64,000 bases of DNA from Microbacterium sp. 1S1 (GTDB lineage: Bacteria; Actinomycetota; Actinomycetes; Actinomycetales; Microbacteriaceae). The notes beneath the pieces were generated by a model. It saw only the letters and a program-made list of their open reading frames with translations, was not told the origin of the DNA and did not search any database. The stretch is taken from positions 3,336,249-3,400,248 of the forward strand of contig NZ_CP043430.1 of NCBI RefSeq assembly GCF_008271365.1, in the 5' to 3' direction. The translations under genes were made by a program, and so were the position numbers. Shown piece after piece: positions 56,005-64,000 of the stretch (its first letter is position 1; every line of letters starts with the position of its first letter).

Positions 56005-56840
56005 AGCTGTCGTCCAAGCAGCTCGCCTGGCAGATCGCCCTGTATGCGCTGCTGATCGTGCTCGCCCTCATCTACATCTACCCGTTCCTGATCCAGGTCT
56101 TCACGAGCTTCAAGACCGACGAGGACGCCGCGTCCTCCGGCGTGAACCTCCTGCCGGAGTCGTGGACCTTCGCCGCCTACGAGCGGCTGTTCGCCAACTC
56201 CGACTTCCCCTCCTGGTTCGTCAACAGCGCGATCGTCACGATCTTCGTCACGGCCGGTCGGGTGTTCTTCAACTCGCTCGCCGGCTACGCGCTTGCCCGG
56301 CTGCGGTTCCGCGGACGCGGCGTCGTGTTCGCGGCGCTCGTCGCCGTGATGTCGGTGCCCACCGTCGTTCTGCTGATCCCGAAGTTCCTGGTGATCAACC
56401 AGCTCGGCATCTTCAACTCCTACGCCGGGATGATCCTGCCGCTGCTGGTCGACGCCGCCGGGGTCTTCATCATGAAGAACTTCTTCGAGTCGATCCCGGT
56501 CTCGGTCGAGGAGCAGGCGCGCATCGACGGCGCTGGCGCGTTCCGCACGTTCTGGTCTGTCGTGCTGCCGATGGCGACGCCGGCACTCGTCACGATCGTG
56601 ATCCTGTCCTTCCAGGGGTCGTGGAACGAGCTGAGCCACTTCATCGTGTCAACGAACGATCCTGCTCTGACGACCCTCACGAAGGGCGTCGCCTCCCTGT
56701 CCAGCGGGCAGCTCAGCCAGGGGACGCAGTACCCGCTGAAGCTCGCCGCCGCGCTCATCATGACGATTCCCGTCGCCGTGATGTTCTTCGTCTTCCAGCG
56801 CCGCATCATGAATTCCACCGAAGGAGCCGTCAAGGAATGA
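56001..56840 (+). CDS. Carbohydrate ABC transporter permease (MalG-like)
   Basis: A 279-residue CUT1 permease. First segment YALLIVLALIYIYPFLIQVF, then FRGRGVVFAALVAVMSVPTVVLLIP, and an EAA loop SIPVSVEEQARIDGAGAFRTFWSVVLPMATPAL. Starts GTG 56001 overlapping the previous stop (GTGA). No ATPase gene in the operon, so a shared MsiK/UgpC-type ATPase encoded elsewhere is presumably used. Confidence 0.94.
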   Translation: MKLSSKQLAWQIALYALLIVLALIYIYPFLIQVFTSFKTDEDAASSGVNLLPESWTFAAYERLFANSDFPSWFVNSAIVTIFVTAGRVFFNSLAGYALARLRFRGRGVVFAALVAVMSVPTVVLLIPKFLVINQLGIFNSYAGMILPLLVDAAGVFIMKNFFESIPVSVEEQARIDGAGAFRTFWSVVLPMATPALVTIVILSFQGSWNELSHFIVSTNDPALTTLTKGVASLSSGQLSQGTQYPLKLAAALIMTIPVAVMFFVFQRRIMNSTEGAVKE

Positions 56841-58705
56841 CCGACCGCCCCCCTCTCCAGCCCCTGCTCGACGATGCCGTGATCGCGCTCGAGGCCCCCA
56901 CCCAGGCGTGGTCCGGCCGAGACGGCAGCGTGGGGTCCGCCGCGATCCACGGCATCTATCACGGCGACGTCCGTCACATCGCCGCGATCGACCTCGGGGT
57001 CCAGGGCACCGCTCTGGAGTCGATCGGTCACGCCTCGCCGACGCCGCAGCACGTGCGGTTCACGGATCTGCTCCGCGGTCTCGACGATGCCGGCGCCGAT
57101 CCGAAGGTGCGCCTCGACCGGGATCGCACGGTGCGTGCGGGCTCCTTCACCGAGTCCCTGCGCTTCTCCTCCCACCTCGATGCTGCCCTCACCGCCGACG
57201 TGACGGTGCGCCTCCGTCCGGACTTCACGCCGATGCAGCAGGTCAAGGCCGGCAGGGACGGCGAGGAGGAGTGGAGCTGGGACGGCGAGCGCTGCCGCGC
57301 CGGCCAGGCGTCGTTCGCGCTCGCGGCACCGCACGCCGACGTCTCGGTCGAAGGACGGGACATCCTGCTCGCCTGGCGGGTGGACGTGCCGCCGCGCGGC
57401 AGCGTGGAGCTGTCGTGGGCACTCGACCTCGACGACCCGAGCCTCGTCGTGACCTCTCCGCCCCGGCCGTCTGCCGCTCACTCCCCCGAGACCGGGAACG
57501 ATCCGCGCAGTGCGCGTTGGTTGGAACGCGCGGCCGCCGACCTCACGGCTCTTCGGCTGGCACTGCCCGATCACCCGGACGATGCGTTCTACGCGGCGGG
57601 CGCACCATGGTTCTTCACGCTGTTCGGCCGCGACTCGATCTGGGCGGCGCGGCTGGCTCTGGGCGCCGACACCGACATCGCCGCCTCCACGCTGCGGGTG
57701 CTCGCCCGCCTCCAGGGCACGACCGTGAACCCGGAGACCGCCGAGGCCCCGGGAAAGATCGCGCATGAGCTGCGCAGCGCCGAGATCGCTCTGCCGGGCG
57801 AGGGCGTGCTCCTCCCGCCGCTGTACTACGGCACGGTCGACGCGACGCCGTTGTGGGTGTGCCTCCTCGCCGACGCGCACGAGGCCGGGCTGCCGGTGGC
57901 GGCGCTCCGCGAGCTGCTGCCCGCGCTGCGCGCCGCCCTCAGATGGATGATCGAGCACGGCGACGCCTCCGGAAGCGGCTTCATCGACTACGCCGACGAG
58001 ACCGGCCACGGCCTGGCGAATCAGGGCTGGAAGGACTCGGGCGACTCGATCCAGTGGCGCGACGGACGTCTGGCGGAAGGGCCGATCGCCCTCAGCGAGG
58101 TGCAGGGCTACGCCTACGAGGCCGCGGTGCGCGGCGCCGCCCTGCTCGACCATCTCGGCGAGCCCGGCGGTGATGAGCTGCGCGACTGGGCGACGGACCT
58201 CCGTCGACGGTTCCGGGACGCCTACTGGGTGACCACTCCGGAGGGGCGGTATCCCGCCATCGCGCTCGACGCGCACGGAGCCCCGGTCGATTCCCTCACC
58301 AGCAACATCGGTCACCTCATCGGCACCGGCCTCCTCGATGCGGAGGAGGAGCGGGCGTGCGCGGACCTGCTCGTGGGCGAGAGCATGGCGAGCGGATACG
58401 GTGTCCGCACCATGTCCACGGGGGCTGCGGGCTATTGGCCGCTCAGCTATCACGGCGGCAGCGTCTGGACCCACGACACCGCGATCGCCGTGCACGGGAT
58501 GCGGCGCGCCGGACTGACCGCGCACGCCCGTCGGCTCGCCGCGGAACTGCTCGATCTGGCCGAGGGCTTCGACTACCGGGTACCCGAGCTGCATTCGGGT
58601 GAGCCCCGCGTCCCCGGAGGCCGTCCGGTGCCCTACCCCGCCGCCTGTCGCCCGCAGGCGTGGTCCGCCGCCGCCGCGGTGATCTGCGCCGACGTTCTGC
58701 GCTGA
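56837..58705 (+). CDS. Glycogen-debranching-like glycoside hydrolase (amylo-1,6-glucosidase fold)
   Basis: A 622-residue cytoplasmic protein. The N-terminal glycogen-debranching N-terminal domain has IHGIYHGDVRHIAAIDL. The C-terminal (alpha/alpha)6 barrel has PWFFTLFGRDSIWAARLALGAD, DSGDSIQWRDGRLAEGPIALSEVQGYAY and YHGGSVWTHDTAIAVHG. These are typical of GH63/MGH1-type proteins acting on glycosides of the imported sugar. ATG overlaps the permease stop (4 nt). Exact linkage not determinable. Confidence 0.85.
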   Translation: MTDRPPLQPLLDDAVIALEAPTQAWSGRDGSVGSAAIHGIYHGDVRHIAAIDLGVQGTALESIGHASPTPQHVRFTDLLRGLDDAGADPKVRLDRDRTVRAGSFTESLRFSSHLDAALTADVTVRLRPDFTPMQQVKAGRDGEEEWSWDGERCRAGQASFALAAPHADVSVEGRDILLAWRVDVPPRGSVELSWALDLDDPSLVVTSPPRPSAAHSPETGNDPRSARWLERAAADLTALRLALPDHPDDAFYAAGAPWFFTLFGRDSIWAARLALGADTDIAASTLRVLARLQGTTVNPETAEAPGKIAHELRSAEIALPGEGVLLPPLYYGTVDATPLWVCLLADAHEAGLPVAALRELLPALRAALRWMIEHGDASGSGFIDYADETGHGLANQGWKDSGDSIQWRDGRLAEGPIALSEVQGYAYEAAVRGAALLDHLGEPGGDELRDWATDLRRRFRDAYWVTTPEGRYPAIALDAHGAPVDSLTSNIGHLIGTGLLDAEEERACADLLVGESMASGYGVRTMSTGAAGYWPLSYHGGSVWTHDTAIAVHGMRRAGLTAHARRLAAELLDLAEGFDYRVPELHSGEPRVPGGRPVPYPAACRPQAWSAAAAVICADVLR

Positions 58706-58726
58706 CCGCTCGCGGCGGTCAGCGCA
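58698..58726. terminator. Bidirectional hairpin over two convergent stop codons
   Basis: TGCGCTGACCGC (58698-58709) pairs perfectly with GCGGTCAGCGCA (58715-58726), 5-nt loop. The stop codons of the debranching-like gene (58703-58705) and hutI (58719-58721) both lie in the stem. No T-tract. Confidence 0.6.
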
Positions 58727-59885
58727 CGGTCGCCCCGTCCTTCCAGACGCGCTCAACCAGGGGGACCCCCGGGCGATACGCGAGGTGCACCCGCGTGGGC
58801 GCGTCCAGCAGCACGAGGTCAGCGCGTGCGCCGGGGACGAGCCGGCCGATGTCGTCGCGGCGGAGCGCCTGCGCTCCGCCCGCGGTGGCGGCCCACACCG
58901 CTTCCGCCGGGGTCATGCCCATGTCGCGGACAGCGATCGCCATGCAGAACGGCAGGGAGGAGGTGAAGCTGGATCCCGGGTTCGTGTCGCAGGACAGCGC
59001 GATGGTCACACCCGCGTCGAGCAGCCGGCGCGCGTCGGGATAGGGCTGGCGCGTGGAGAACTCCACGCCCGGCAGGAGGGTGAGCACGGTGTCCGATGCC
59101 GCGAGCGCGGCGATGTCCGCGTCCGTGAGGTAGGTGCCGTGATCGACGGATGCCGCTCCCAGGTCCACGGCCATCCGCACCCCGTCGCCGGGACCGAGCT
59201 GGCTCGCGTGCACCCGAGGGGCCAGGCCACGGGCGATGCCCGCCTCGAGGATCCGCCGCGACTGCGCCACCGTGAACGCACCGGTCTCACAGAAGACGTC
59301 GATCCATCGGGCGTGCGGCGCGCAGGCGTCGAGCATCGGCCCGACGACGAGGTCGACGTAGGCGTCCGGATCCTCGGCGTACTCGGCCGGCACCACGTGG
59401 GCGCCGAGGAAGGTGACCTCGGGCGTCACCTCGGCGGCGAGCCGGACGAGACGCTCCTCGTCCGCGACGCTGAGGCCGTACCCGCTCTTGATCTCGACCG
59501 TCGTGGTGCCCTGTCGCTGCAGTTCGTCCATGAACCCACGCAGTCGGGCCCGTAGCTCCTCGTCGCTCGCCGCCCGCGTCGCCCTGACCGTCGAGCGGAT
59601 GCCGCCCGCGGCATACGGCTGGCCCGCCATGCGCGCCTCGAACTCCGCCGCGCGATCGCCGGCGAAGACGAGATGGCTGTGACTGTCGACGAACCCTGGG
59701 ATCACCGCTCGCCCGCGCGCGTCGACGGTCTCGTCGGCGGCGGGGGCGTGGCCCGACGGCCCGACCCAGGCGATCCGTCCGTCGTCGATCAGGACGGCCG
59801 CATCGAGCAGTGTGCCGCACGGATCCGTGGGAGTCGGGTCGTTGGTCGTCAGCTCGCCTATGCCGGTGATCAGCGTGGTCGTCAC
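58719..59885 (-). CDS. hutI: Imidazolonepropionase HutI
   Basis: A 388-residue amidohydrolase hydrolysing 4-imidazolone-5-propanoate to N-formimino-L-glutamate. [21 protein letters not shown] holds the metal HXH and substrate contacts. [21 protein letters not shown] and [18 protein letters not shown] are HutI hallmarks. Its ATG overlaps the hutU stop by 4 nt; the last gene of hutHUI. Confidence 0.96.
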   Translation of the reverse strand: MTTTLITGIGELTTNDPTPTDPCGTLLDAAVLIDDGRIAWVGPSGHAPAADETVDARGRAVIPGFVDSHSHLVFAGDRAAEFEARMAGQPYAAGGIRSTVRATRAASDEELRARLRGFMDELQRQGTTTVEIKSGYGLSVADEERLVRLAAEVTPEVTFLGAHVVPAEYAEDPDAYVDLVVGPMLDACAPHARWIDVFCETGAFTVAQSRRILEAGIARGLAPRVHASQLGPGDGVRMAVDLGAASVDHGTYLTDADIAALAASDTVLTLLPGVEFSTRQPYPDARRLLDAGVTIALSCDTNPGSSFTSSLPFCMAIAVRDMGMTPAEAVWAATAGGAQALRRDDIGRLVPGARADLVLLDAPTRVHLAYRPGVPLVERVWKDGATVR

Positions 59886-61540
59886 AGCAGCGGCGCCTTC
59901 AGTCCGCGGTCGCGCGCGACCTCCCTCGCGTGCTCGTACCCGGCGTCCACATGGCGCATGACTCCGGTTCCCGGGTCATTGGTCAGGACCCGAGCGAGCT
60001 TCTCCGCGGCGAGAGCCGAACCGTCCGCCACCGTCACCTGCCCGGCGTGGATCGAACGGCCGATCCCCACCCCGCCGCCGTGGTGCAGCGAGACCCACGA
60101 GGCCCCGGACGCCGTGTTGAGGAGGGCGTTGAGGAGCGGCCAGTCGGCGATCGCGTCGGAGCCGTCCTTCATGGCCTCGGTCTCCCGGTACGGCGACGCG
60201 ACGGAACCGGAGTCCAGGTGGTCGCGGCCGATCACGATCGGCGCAGAGAGCTCTCCCGAGGCGACCATCTCGTTGAACTTCAGCCCGGCGAGGTGCCGCT
60301 CCTGGTAGCCGAGCCAGCAGATGCGCGCCGGCAGCCCTTCGAAGTGCACCTTCTCGCCCGCCTTGTCGAGCCACCGGTGCAGCGCGGTGTCGTCGGGGAA
60401 GAGTTCCGCGATCGCGCGGTCCGTCTTGGCGATGTCCTCCGGGTCGCCGGACAGCGCCACCCAGCGGAACGGCCCGCGTCCCTCCTCGAACTGCGGACGG
60501 ATGTAAGCGGGGACGAACCCGGGGAATGCGAAGGCACGGTCGAATCCTCCGAGCTGCGCCTCCGCGCGGATCGAGTTGCCGTAGTCGAAGACCGCGGCCC
60601 CGGCATCCTGGAACGCGACCATCGCCGCGACGTGCGCGGCCATGGACTCGCGCGACCGGCGGGTGAACGCCTCGGGGTCGCGCGCCGCCTCCTCCTTCCA
60701 GCGGGCGACGTCGACGCCGACCGGGAGGTAGGCGAGCGGGTCGTGGGCGCTGGTCTGGTCGGTCACGATGTCGACGGGCACCCCGCGACGGTGCAGTTCC
60801 GGGAAGACCTCGGCCGCGTTGCCGACCACACCGACGGACAGCGCCGCACCGGCCTCCTTCGCGGCGACGACCCGCGCCACGGCGGCGTCGAGGTCGGTCG
60901 TGTATTCGTCGAGGTAGCCGTGCTCCACGCGGCGGGCGAGCCGCGTCTCGTCGACGTCCGCGATGAGGACCGCGCCGTCGTTCATCGTCACGGCGAGAGG
61001 CTGTGCGCCGCCCATGCCCCCGGCCCCCGCGGTGAGGGTCAGCGTGCCGCGCAGCGAATCCCGGCCCAGCGAGCGGGCCACGGCGGCGAACGTCTCGTAC
61101 GTTCCCTGGAGGATGCCCTGTGTGCCGATGTAGATCCAGGAGCCGGCCGTCATCTGCCCGTACATCGTCAGCCCGAGTTCCTCGAGCCGGCGGAACTCCG
61201 GCCAGGTGGCCCAGTCGCCGACGAGGTGAGAGTTGGCGATGAGCACGCGCGGCGCCCACTCGTGGGTGCGGAAGACTCCGACCGGTTTGCCGGACTGGAC
61301 GAGCAGCGTCTCGTCCGGCTCCAGCTCGTCGAGTGTGCGCACGATGGCGTCGTACGCCGCCCAGCTCCGTGCCGCCTTGCCCGTGCCGCCGTAGACGACG
61401 AGGTCGTCGGGGTGCTCGGCGACCTCGGGGTCGAGGTTGTTCATCAGCATGCGCTTGGCCGCCTCCGCGCCCCAGCTCTTGGCGGTGCGCTCGGCGCCTC
61501 GGGCCGCGCGGACCGTGCGCGGTGCGGTTTCCTCAGTCAT
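59882..61540 (-). CDS. hutU: Urocanate hydratase HutU
   Basis: A 552-residue NAD-dependent urocanase. Near the N-terminus [17 protein letters not shown] and [25 protein letters not shown], then [14 protein letters not shown] (NAD binding) and a C-terminal part with [21 protein letters not shown] containing the essential Cys. ATG 61540 has GGAG 7 nt upstream. It overlaps the hutH end by 8 nt. Confidence 0.97.
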   Translation of the reverse strand: MTEETAPRTVRAARGAERTAKSWGAEAAKRMLMNNLDPEVAEHPDDLVVYGGTGKAARSWAAYDAIVRTLDELEPDETLLVQSGKPVGVFRTHEWAPRVLIANSHLVGDWATWPEFRRLEELGLTMYGQMTAGSWIYIGTQGILQGTYETFAAVARSLGRDSLRGTLTLTAGAGGMGGAQPLAVTMNDGAVLIADVDETRLARRVEHGYLDEYTTDLDAAVARVVAAKEAGAALSVGVVGNAAEVFPELHRRGVPVDIVTDQTSAHDPLAYLPVGVDVARWKEEAARDPEAFTRRSRESMAAHVAAMVAFQDAGAAVFDYGNSIRAEAQLGGFDRAFAFPGFVPAYIRPQFEEGRGPFRWVALSGDPEDIAKTDRAIAELFPDDTALHRWLDKAGEKVHFEGLPARICWLGYQERHLAGLKFNEMVASGELSAPIVIGRDHLDSGSVASPYRETEAMKDGSDAIADWPLLNALLNTASGASWVSLHHGGGVGIGRSIHAGQVTVADGSALAAEKLARVLTNDPGTGVMRHVDAGYEHAREVARDRGLKAPLL

Positions 61541-63074
61541 GCATGTGCTCCTTTGCGACACGGGCGATGGCGCCCGATTGGACGAGGGCGGTCACGGCCT
61601 CCATCTCGGGCGAGAGGTGGCGGTCCGGGCCGGGGCCTCCGGCGACCGTGCGGACGAGGTCGCGCACGGCTCCCGTCGCGGGGCCCGCTTGCAGCGGCGC
61701 GCGAAGGTCGAGAGCTCGCGCGGACGTGAGGATCTCGATCGCCAGGACACGCGAGAGGCCGTCGATCGCGCGACACAGCTTGCGGGCTGCGGCCCATCCC
61801 ATCGAGACGTGATCCTCCTGCATCGCCGAGGACGGGATCGAGTCCACGGAAGCCGGGACGGCGAGGCGTTTGAGCTCGGACACGATCCCCGCCGCCGCGT
61901 ACTGCGCGATCATCAGGCCGGAGTCCACGCCGACCTCAGCCGCCAGAAACGGCGGGAGTCCATGGTTGCGGGCGGGGTCGAGCGCCCGGTCCGTGCGACG
62001 TTCCGAGACGGAGGCGACGTCGGCGACGGAGATCGCGAGGAAGTCGAGGACGGCGGCGACCGGAGCGCCGTGGAAGTTGCCGTTCGATTCGATGCGCCCG
62101 TCGAGGGTGATGATCGGGTTGTCGATGACGCTGGCGAGCTCGCGCTCCGCGATCATCGCGGCGTGGCCGAGGGTGTCGCGGGCGGCCCCATGCACCTGGG
62201 GCGAACACCGGAGAGAGTAGGCGTCCTGGACTCGGCCGTCCTCCGGGCCCTTGTGGCTGGCGACCATCGGCGACCCGGCGAGCAGCCCCCGGAGATTGTT
62301 CGCGGAGACCGCCTGCCCCGCCTGGGGCCGCAGCGCCATCAGATCGGCGGCGAACACCGCGTCGGTGCCGAGCTGCGACTCGACCGACATCGCCGCGGCC
62401 ACGTCCGCCGTGAGGAGCAGCATCTCGAGGTCGTGGAGCGCGAGCACCAGCGTGCCGAGCATCCCGTCCGTTCCGTTGATGAGGGCGAGGCCCTCTTTCT
62501 CGACGAGGGTGAGCGGGGTGATGCCAGCCTGGGTGAGAGCGTCGGCCGCGTCGACGAGACGTCCCTCCGCGTCACGCACTTCCCCCTCCCCCATGGCTGC
62601 GAGGGCGATATGGGCGAGCGGGGCGAGGTCTCCGGAGCAGCCCAGCGACCCGTACTCGCGGACCACCGGGACGATGCCCGCGTTGAGCATCGCCGCAAAG
62701 GTCTCCACGACGACCGGACGCACGCCCGTGCGTCCCGAGGCGAGAGTCTGCAACCGCAGCAGCTGGAGACCGCGCACCACCTCGCGCTCCACCTCGGGAC
62801 CGGTACCGGCGGCGTGAGAGCGGATCAGGCTCGCCTGGAGCTGCAGCCGTCGTTCGGGCGCGATGAACGTGGTCGCGAGCGCGCCGAAGCCGGTGGAGAC
62901 CCCGTAGTGCGGGTGCGGGTCGGCGGCGAGGCCGTCGATCACCTGTCGTGTCTCCGCCACGCGCGTCAGAGCTGCTTCGTCGACCCGGACGGGCGCATCA
63001 TGCCGGACGACGCGGACCACCTCGAGCGGAGACAAGGGCGCCGCACCGACGATCACAGGGGGAAGGTCATTCAT
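61533..63074 (-). CDS. hutH: Histidine ammonia-lyase HutH
   Basis: A 513-residue MIO enzyme converting histidine to urocanate. [12 protein letters not shown] (catalytic Tyr region), SGRTGVRP, and the MIO site, which reads [14 protein letters not shown] with Cys146-Ser147-Gly148 rather than the usual Ala-Ser-Gly. [19 protein letters not shown] and QEDHVSMGW are other hallmarks. ATG 63074 lies 6 nt after a TGGAAT -10. First gene of hutHUI, divergent from an IclR regulator. Confidence 0.97.
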   Translation of the reverse strand: MNDLPPVIVGAAPLSPLEVVRVVRHDAPVRVDEAALTRVAETRQVIDGLAADPHPHYGVSTGFGALATTFIAPERRLQLQASLIRSHAAGTGPEVEREVVRGLQLLRLQTLASGRTGVRPVVVETFAAMLNAGIVPVVREYGSLGCSGDLAPLAHIALAAMGEGEVRDAEGRLVDAADALTQAGITPLTLVEKEGLALINGTDGMLGTLVLALHDLEMLLLTADVAAAMSVESQLGTDAVFAADLMALRPQAGQAVSANNLRGLLAGSPMVASHKGPEDGRVQDAYSLRCSPQVHGAARDTLGHAAMIAERELASVIDNPIITLDGRIESNGNFHGAPVAAVLDFLAISVADVASVSERRTDRALDPARNHGLPPFLAAEVGVDSGLMIAQYAAAGIVSELKRLAVPASVDSIPSSAMQEDHVSMGWAAARKLCRAIDGLSRVLAIEILTSARALDLRAPLQAGPATGAVRDLVRTVAGGPGPDRHLSPEMEAVTALVQSGAIARVAKEHMHD

Positions 63075-63080
63075 GTCTCG

Positions 63081-63086
63081 ATTCCA
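63081..63086 (-). promoter_or_regulatory. -10 element TGGAAT for hutHUI
   Basis: Six nt before the hutH ATG at 63074, within the 52-nt divergent gap to the IclR gene. Confidence 0.35.
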
Positions 63087-63126
63087 CACCCGCCGACTCG
63101 ACGCAGCACTCCCTTCGTGACAACCT

Positions 63127-63909
63127 GTGTCTGTGATCCCAGACAGTTCGGGCAGCGACGAGGGGACCGTCGTGCCCGCAGCAGCGCAGACCCTGCGCAT
63201 CCTCAGCTACCTGGCGGGCCGCCCCGCGCCGGTGGCCGCCTCGGCCATCGCGCGCGAACTGTCGTTGCCGCGATCGACCGTGTACCACCTGCTGCGCACG
63301 CTGGCGGCGCACGGTTTCGTGCTGCATCTCCGCGAAGAGCAACGATGGGGGCTCGGGACCTCGGCGTTCGAACTCGCCGGGGGTTACGCGCGCCAGCAGC
63401 CCCTCGCCCGGCTGGGGCGCCCGCTGGTGGCGGGTGTCTCGGACCGGCTCGGGGAGAGCGCCCACCTCGCGGTTATGAGCGGCCGGGATGTGCTGTACAT
63501 CGTCGAGGAGCGGGCCCCGCGTCGTCCGGCTCTCGTGACAGACGTGGGCGTGCGACTGCCCGCACACCTCACCGCAACGGGGCGCGCGATGCTGGCGGCG
63601 CTCCCCCGCACGCAGATCAGGGCGCTGTATCCCGACGCCTCGATGTTCCCGGACCGCACGGGGCGGGGGCCACGCCGTCCGAGCGAGCTGCGGGACCTGT
63701 TGCGCGAGGTCCGGATCCGCGGCTACGCGACGGAGGACAGTGAGGTCGCGGAAGGTCTCCGGTCGGTCGGCGCCGTCGTGAAGGACGCAGCGGGCTGGCC
63801 GGTGGCCGCGGTCGCGGTCACCTGGGCCGGCGGCGGGGGCCGCGAGTCGGAGCTTGCGCCCGTCGTCCTCGATGCGGCCGCCACGCTCGAGGCCCGCCTT
63901 CTGCGGTGA
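63127..63909 (+). CDS. IclR family transcriptional regulator, probable hut regulator
   Basis: A regulator of up to 260 residues. N-terminal winged HTH: AAQTLRILSYLAGRPAPVAASAIARELSLPRSTVYHLLRTL. The C-terminal IclR effector domain carries GESAHLAVMSGRDVLYIVEE, LPAHLTATGRAMLAAL and GYATEDSEVAEGLRSVGAVV. GTG codons at 63127, 63133 and 63172 are all possible; AGGGG 6 nt upstream favours 63172. Divergent from hutHUI with an inverted repeat between or at its start, so it probably controls histidine use. Confidence 0.9.
   Translation: MSVIPDSSGSDEGTVVPAAAQTLRILSYLAGRPAPVAASAIARELSLPRSTVYHLLRTLAAHGFVLHLREEQRWGLGTSAFELAGGYARQQPLARLGRPLVAGVSDRLGESAHLAVMSGRDVLYIVEERAPRRPALVTDVGVRLPAHLTATGRAMLAALPRTQIRALYPDASMFPDRTGRGPRRPSELRDLLREVRIRGYATEDSEVAEGLRSVGAVVKDAAGWPVAAVAVTWAGGGGRESELAPVVLDAAATLEARLLR
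63128..63145. promoter_or_regulatory. Inverted repeat TGTCTG-6-CAGACA, candidate IclR operator
   Basis: Perfect 6-bp arms with a 6-nt spacer in the hutH/iclR control region. It overlaps the two upstream candidate start codons of the regulator, which fits autoregulation if the real start is 63172. Confidence 0.45.
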
Positions 63910-63960
63910 GCTCGGGTCTCGGGTGCAGCGATGAGGCCCCGCGCGACGCGGGCGTTAACG

Positions 63961-63994
63961 CAAGAAGGCCACCCAGCATTGGGTGGCCTTCTTG
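63961..63994. terminator. Strong bidirectional intrinsic terminator
   Basis: CAAGAAGGCCACCCA (63961-63975) pairs perfectly over 15 bp with 63980-63994 around a GCAT loop. The A/T-rich outer stem (AAGAA / TTCTT) supplies a U-rich side on either strand. It ends the IclR transcript and possibly a convergent gene beyond the window. A 10-bp palindrome GCGTTAACGC (63952-63961) abuts it. Confidence 0.9.
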
Positions 63995-64000
63995 TCTAAA

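Noticed and set aside
63910..64000. tRNA gene near the terminal hairpin
   Set aside because: No acceptor/D/anticodon/T-arm arrangement; the sequence is a 15-bp intrinsic terminator with a tetraloop.

Overview
The window looks like a chromosomal segment from a high-GC actinobacterium of the Microbacteriaceae, most likely Microbacterium or a close relative. The evidence is uniformly GC-rich coding on both strands, a class Ib nrdHIEF operon, a DUF7882 protein typical of this family, and very many start codons placed 6-8 nt after a TANNNT hexamer (leaderless promoters). I see no rRNA, tRNA, CRISPR array, transposase or phage gene. Coding is dense; the only gene-free stretch above 300 nt is 40959-41335, upstream of nrdHIEF.

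Region by region. 1-7.8 kb: an MsuE-like FMN reductase, an aldo/keto reductase, a heparan-acetyltransferase-like membrane protein, the RNA helicase HrpA and a quinone-oxidoreductase-like enzyme. 7.8-16.9 kb (minus strand): a compact set with two luciferase-like FMN-dependent monooxygenases, a peptide/opine-type ABC importer and two AhpD/CMD-fold proteins. This matches a conserved but functionally unassigned neighbourhood that I recall under the family names KPN_01854/KPN_01858/Avi_7169/Avi_7170. It carries two apparent homopolymer frameshifts and a 33-bp direct duplication that creates a 22-codon ORF. 17-19 kb: a Gfo/Idh/MocA oxidoreductase and a NYN-domain protein. 19-30 kb: a carbohydrate system with an RbsABC-type importer, Gfo/Idh/MocA dehydrogenases and three TIM-barrel isomerases/epimerases. 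A divergent ROK regulator controls it, with a perfect 10-bp inverted repeat as likely operator.

30-37 kb: TetR, DUF4166 plus a TIGR01777 epimerase, small membrane proteins, an aldo/keto reductase, an XRE plus ImmA/IrrE pair with a divergent mini-XRE protein, a GNAT enzyme, a flavodoxin-fold reductase and DUF7882. 37-41 kb: nrdHIEF (minus strand), with an NrdR box over its promoter and DnaA-box-like motifs upstream. 41-45.4 kb: an MFS transporter, PfkB kinase, alpha/beta hydrolase and acyl-CoA dehydrogenase. 45.4-50 kb: a PucR regulator divergent from methylmalonate-semialdehyde dehydrogenase and an omega-aminotransferase (beta-alanine/aminoisobutyrate type catabolism).

50-52.5 kb: a CsoR/RcnR-family metal sensor, a DUF445 protein and a HutG-like ureohydrolase. 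52.5-58.7 kb: a frameshifted LacI regulator divergent from a CUT1-type sugar importer (binding protein plus two permeases, no ATPase) and a glycogen-debranching-like hydrolase. 58.7-63.9 kb: hutH-hutU-hutI (minus strand) with a divergent IclR regulator. With HutG, the window holds all four enzymes for histidine to glutamate. A strong bidirectional terminator closes the window.

Three single-base homopolymer frameshifts (11727-11730, 12447-12450, 52800-52804) may be true lesions or assembly errors, and should be resolved before the affected genes are interpreted.
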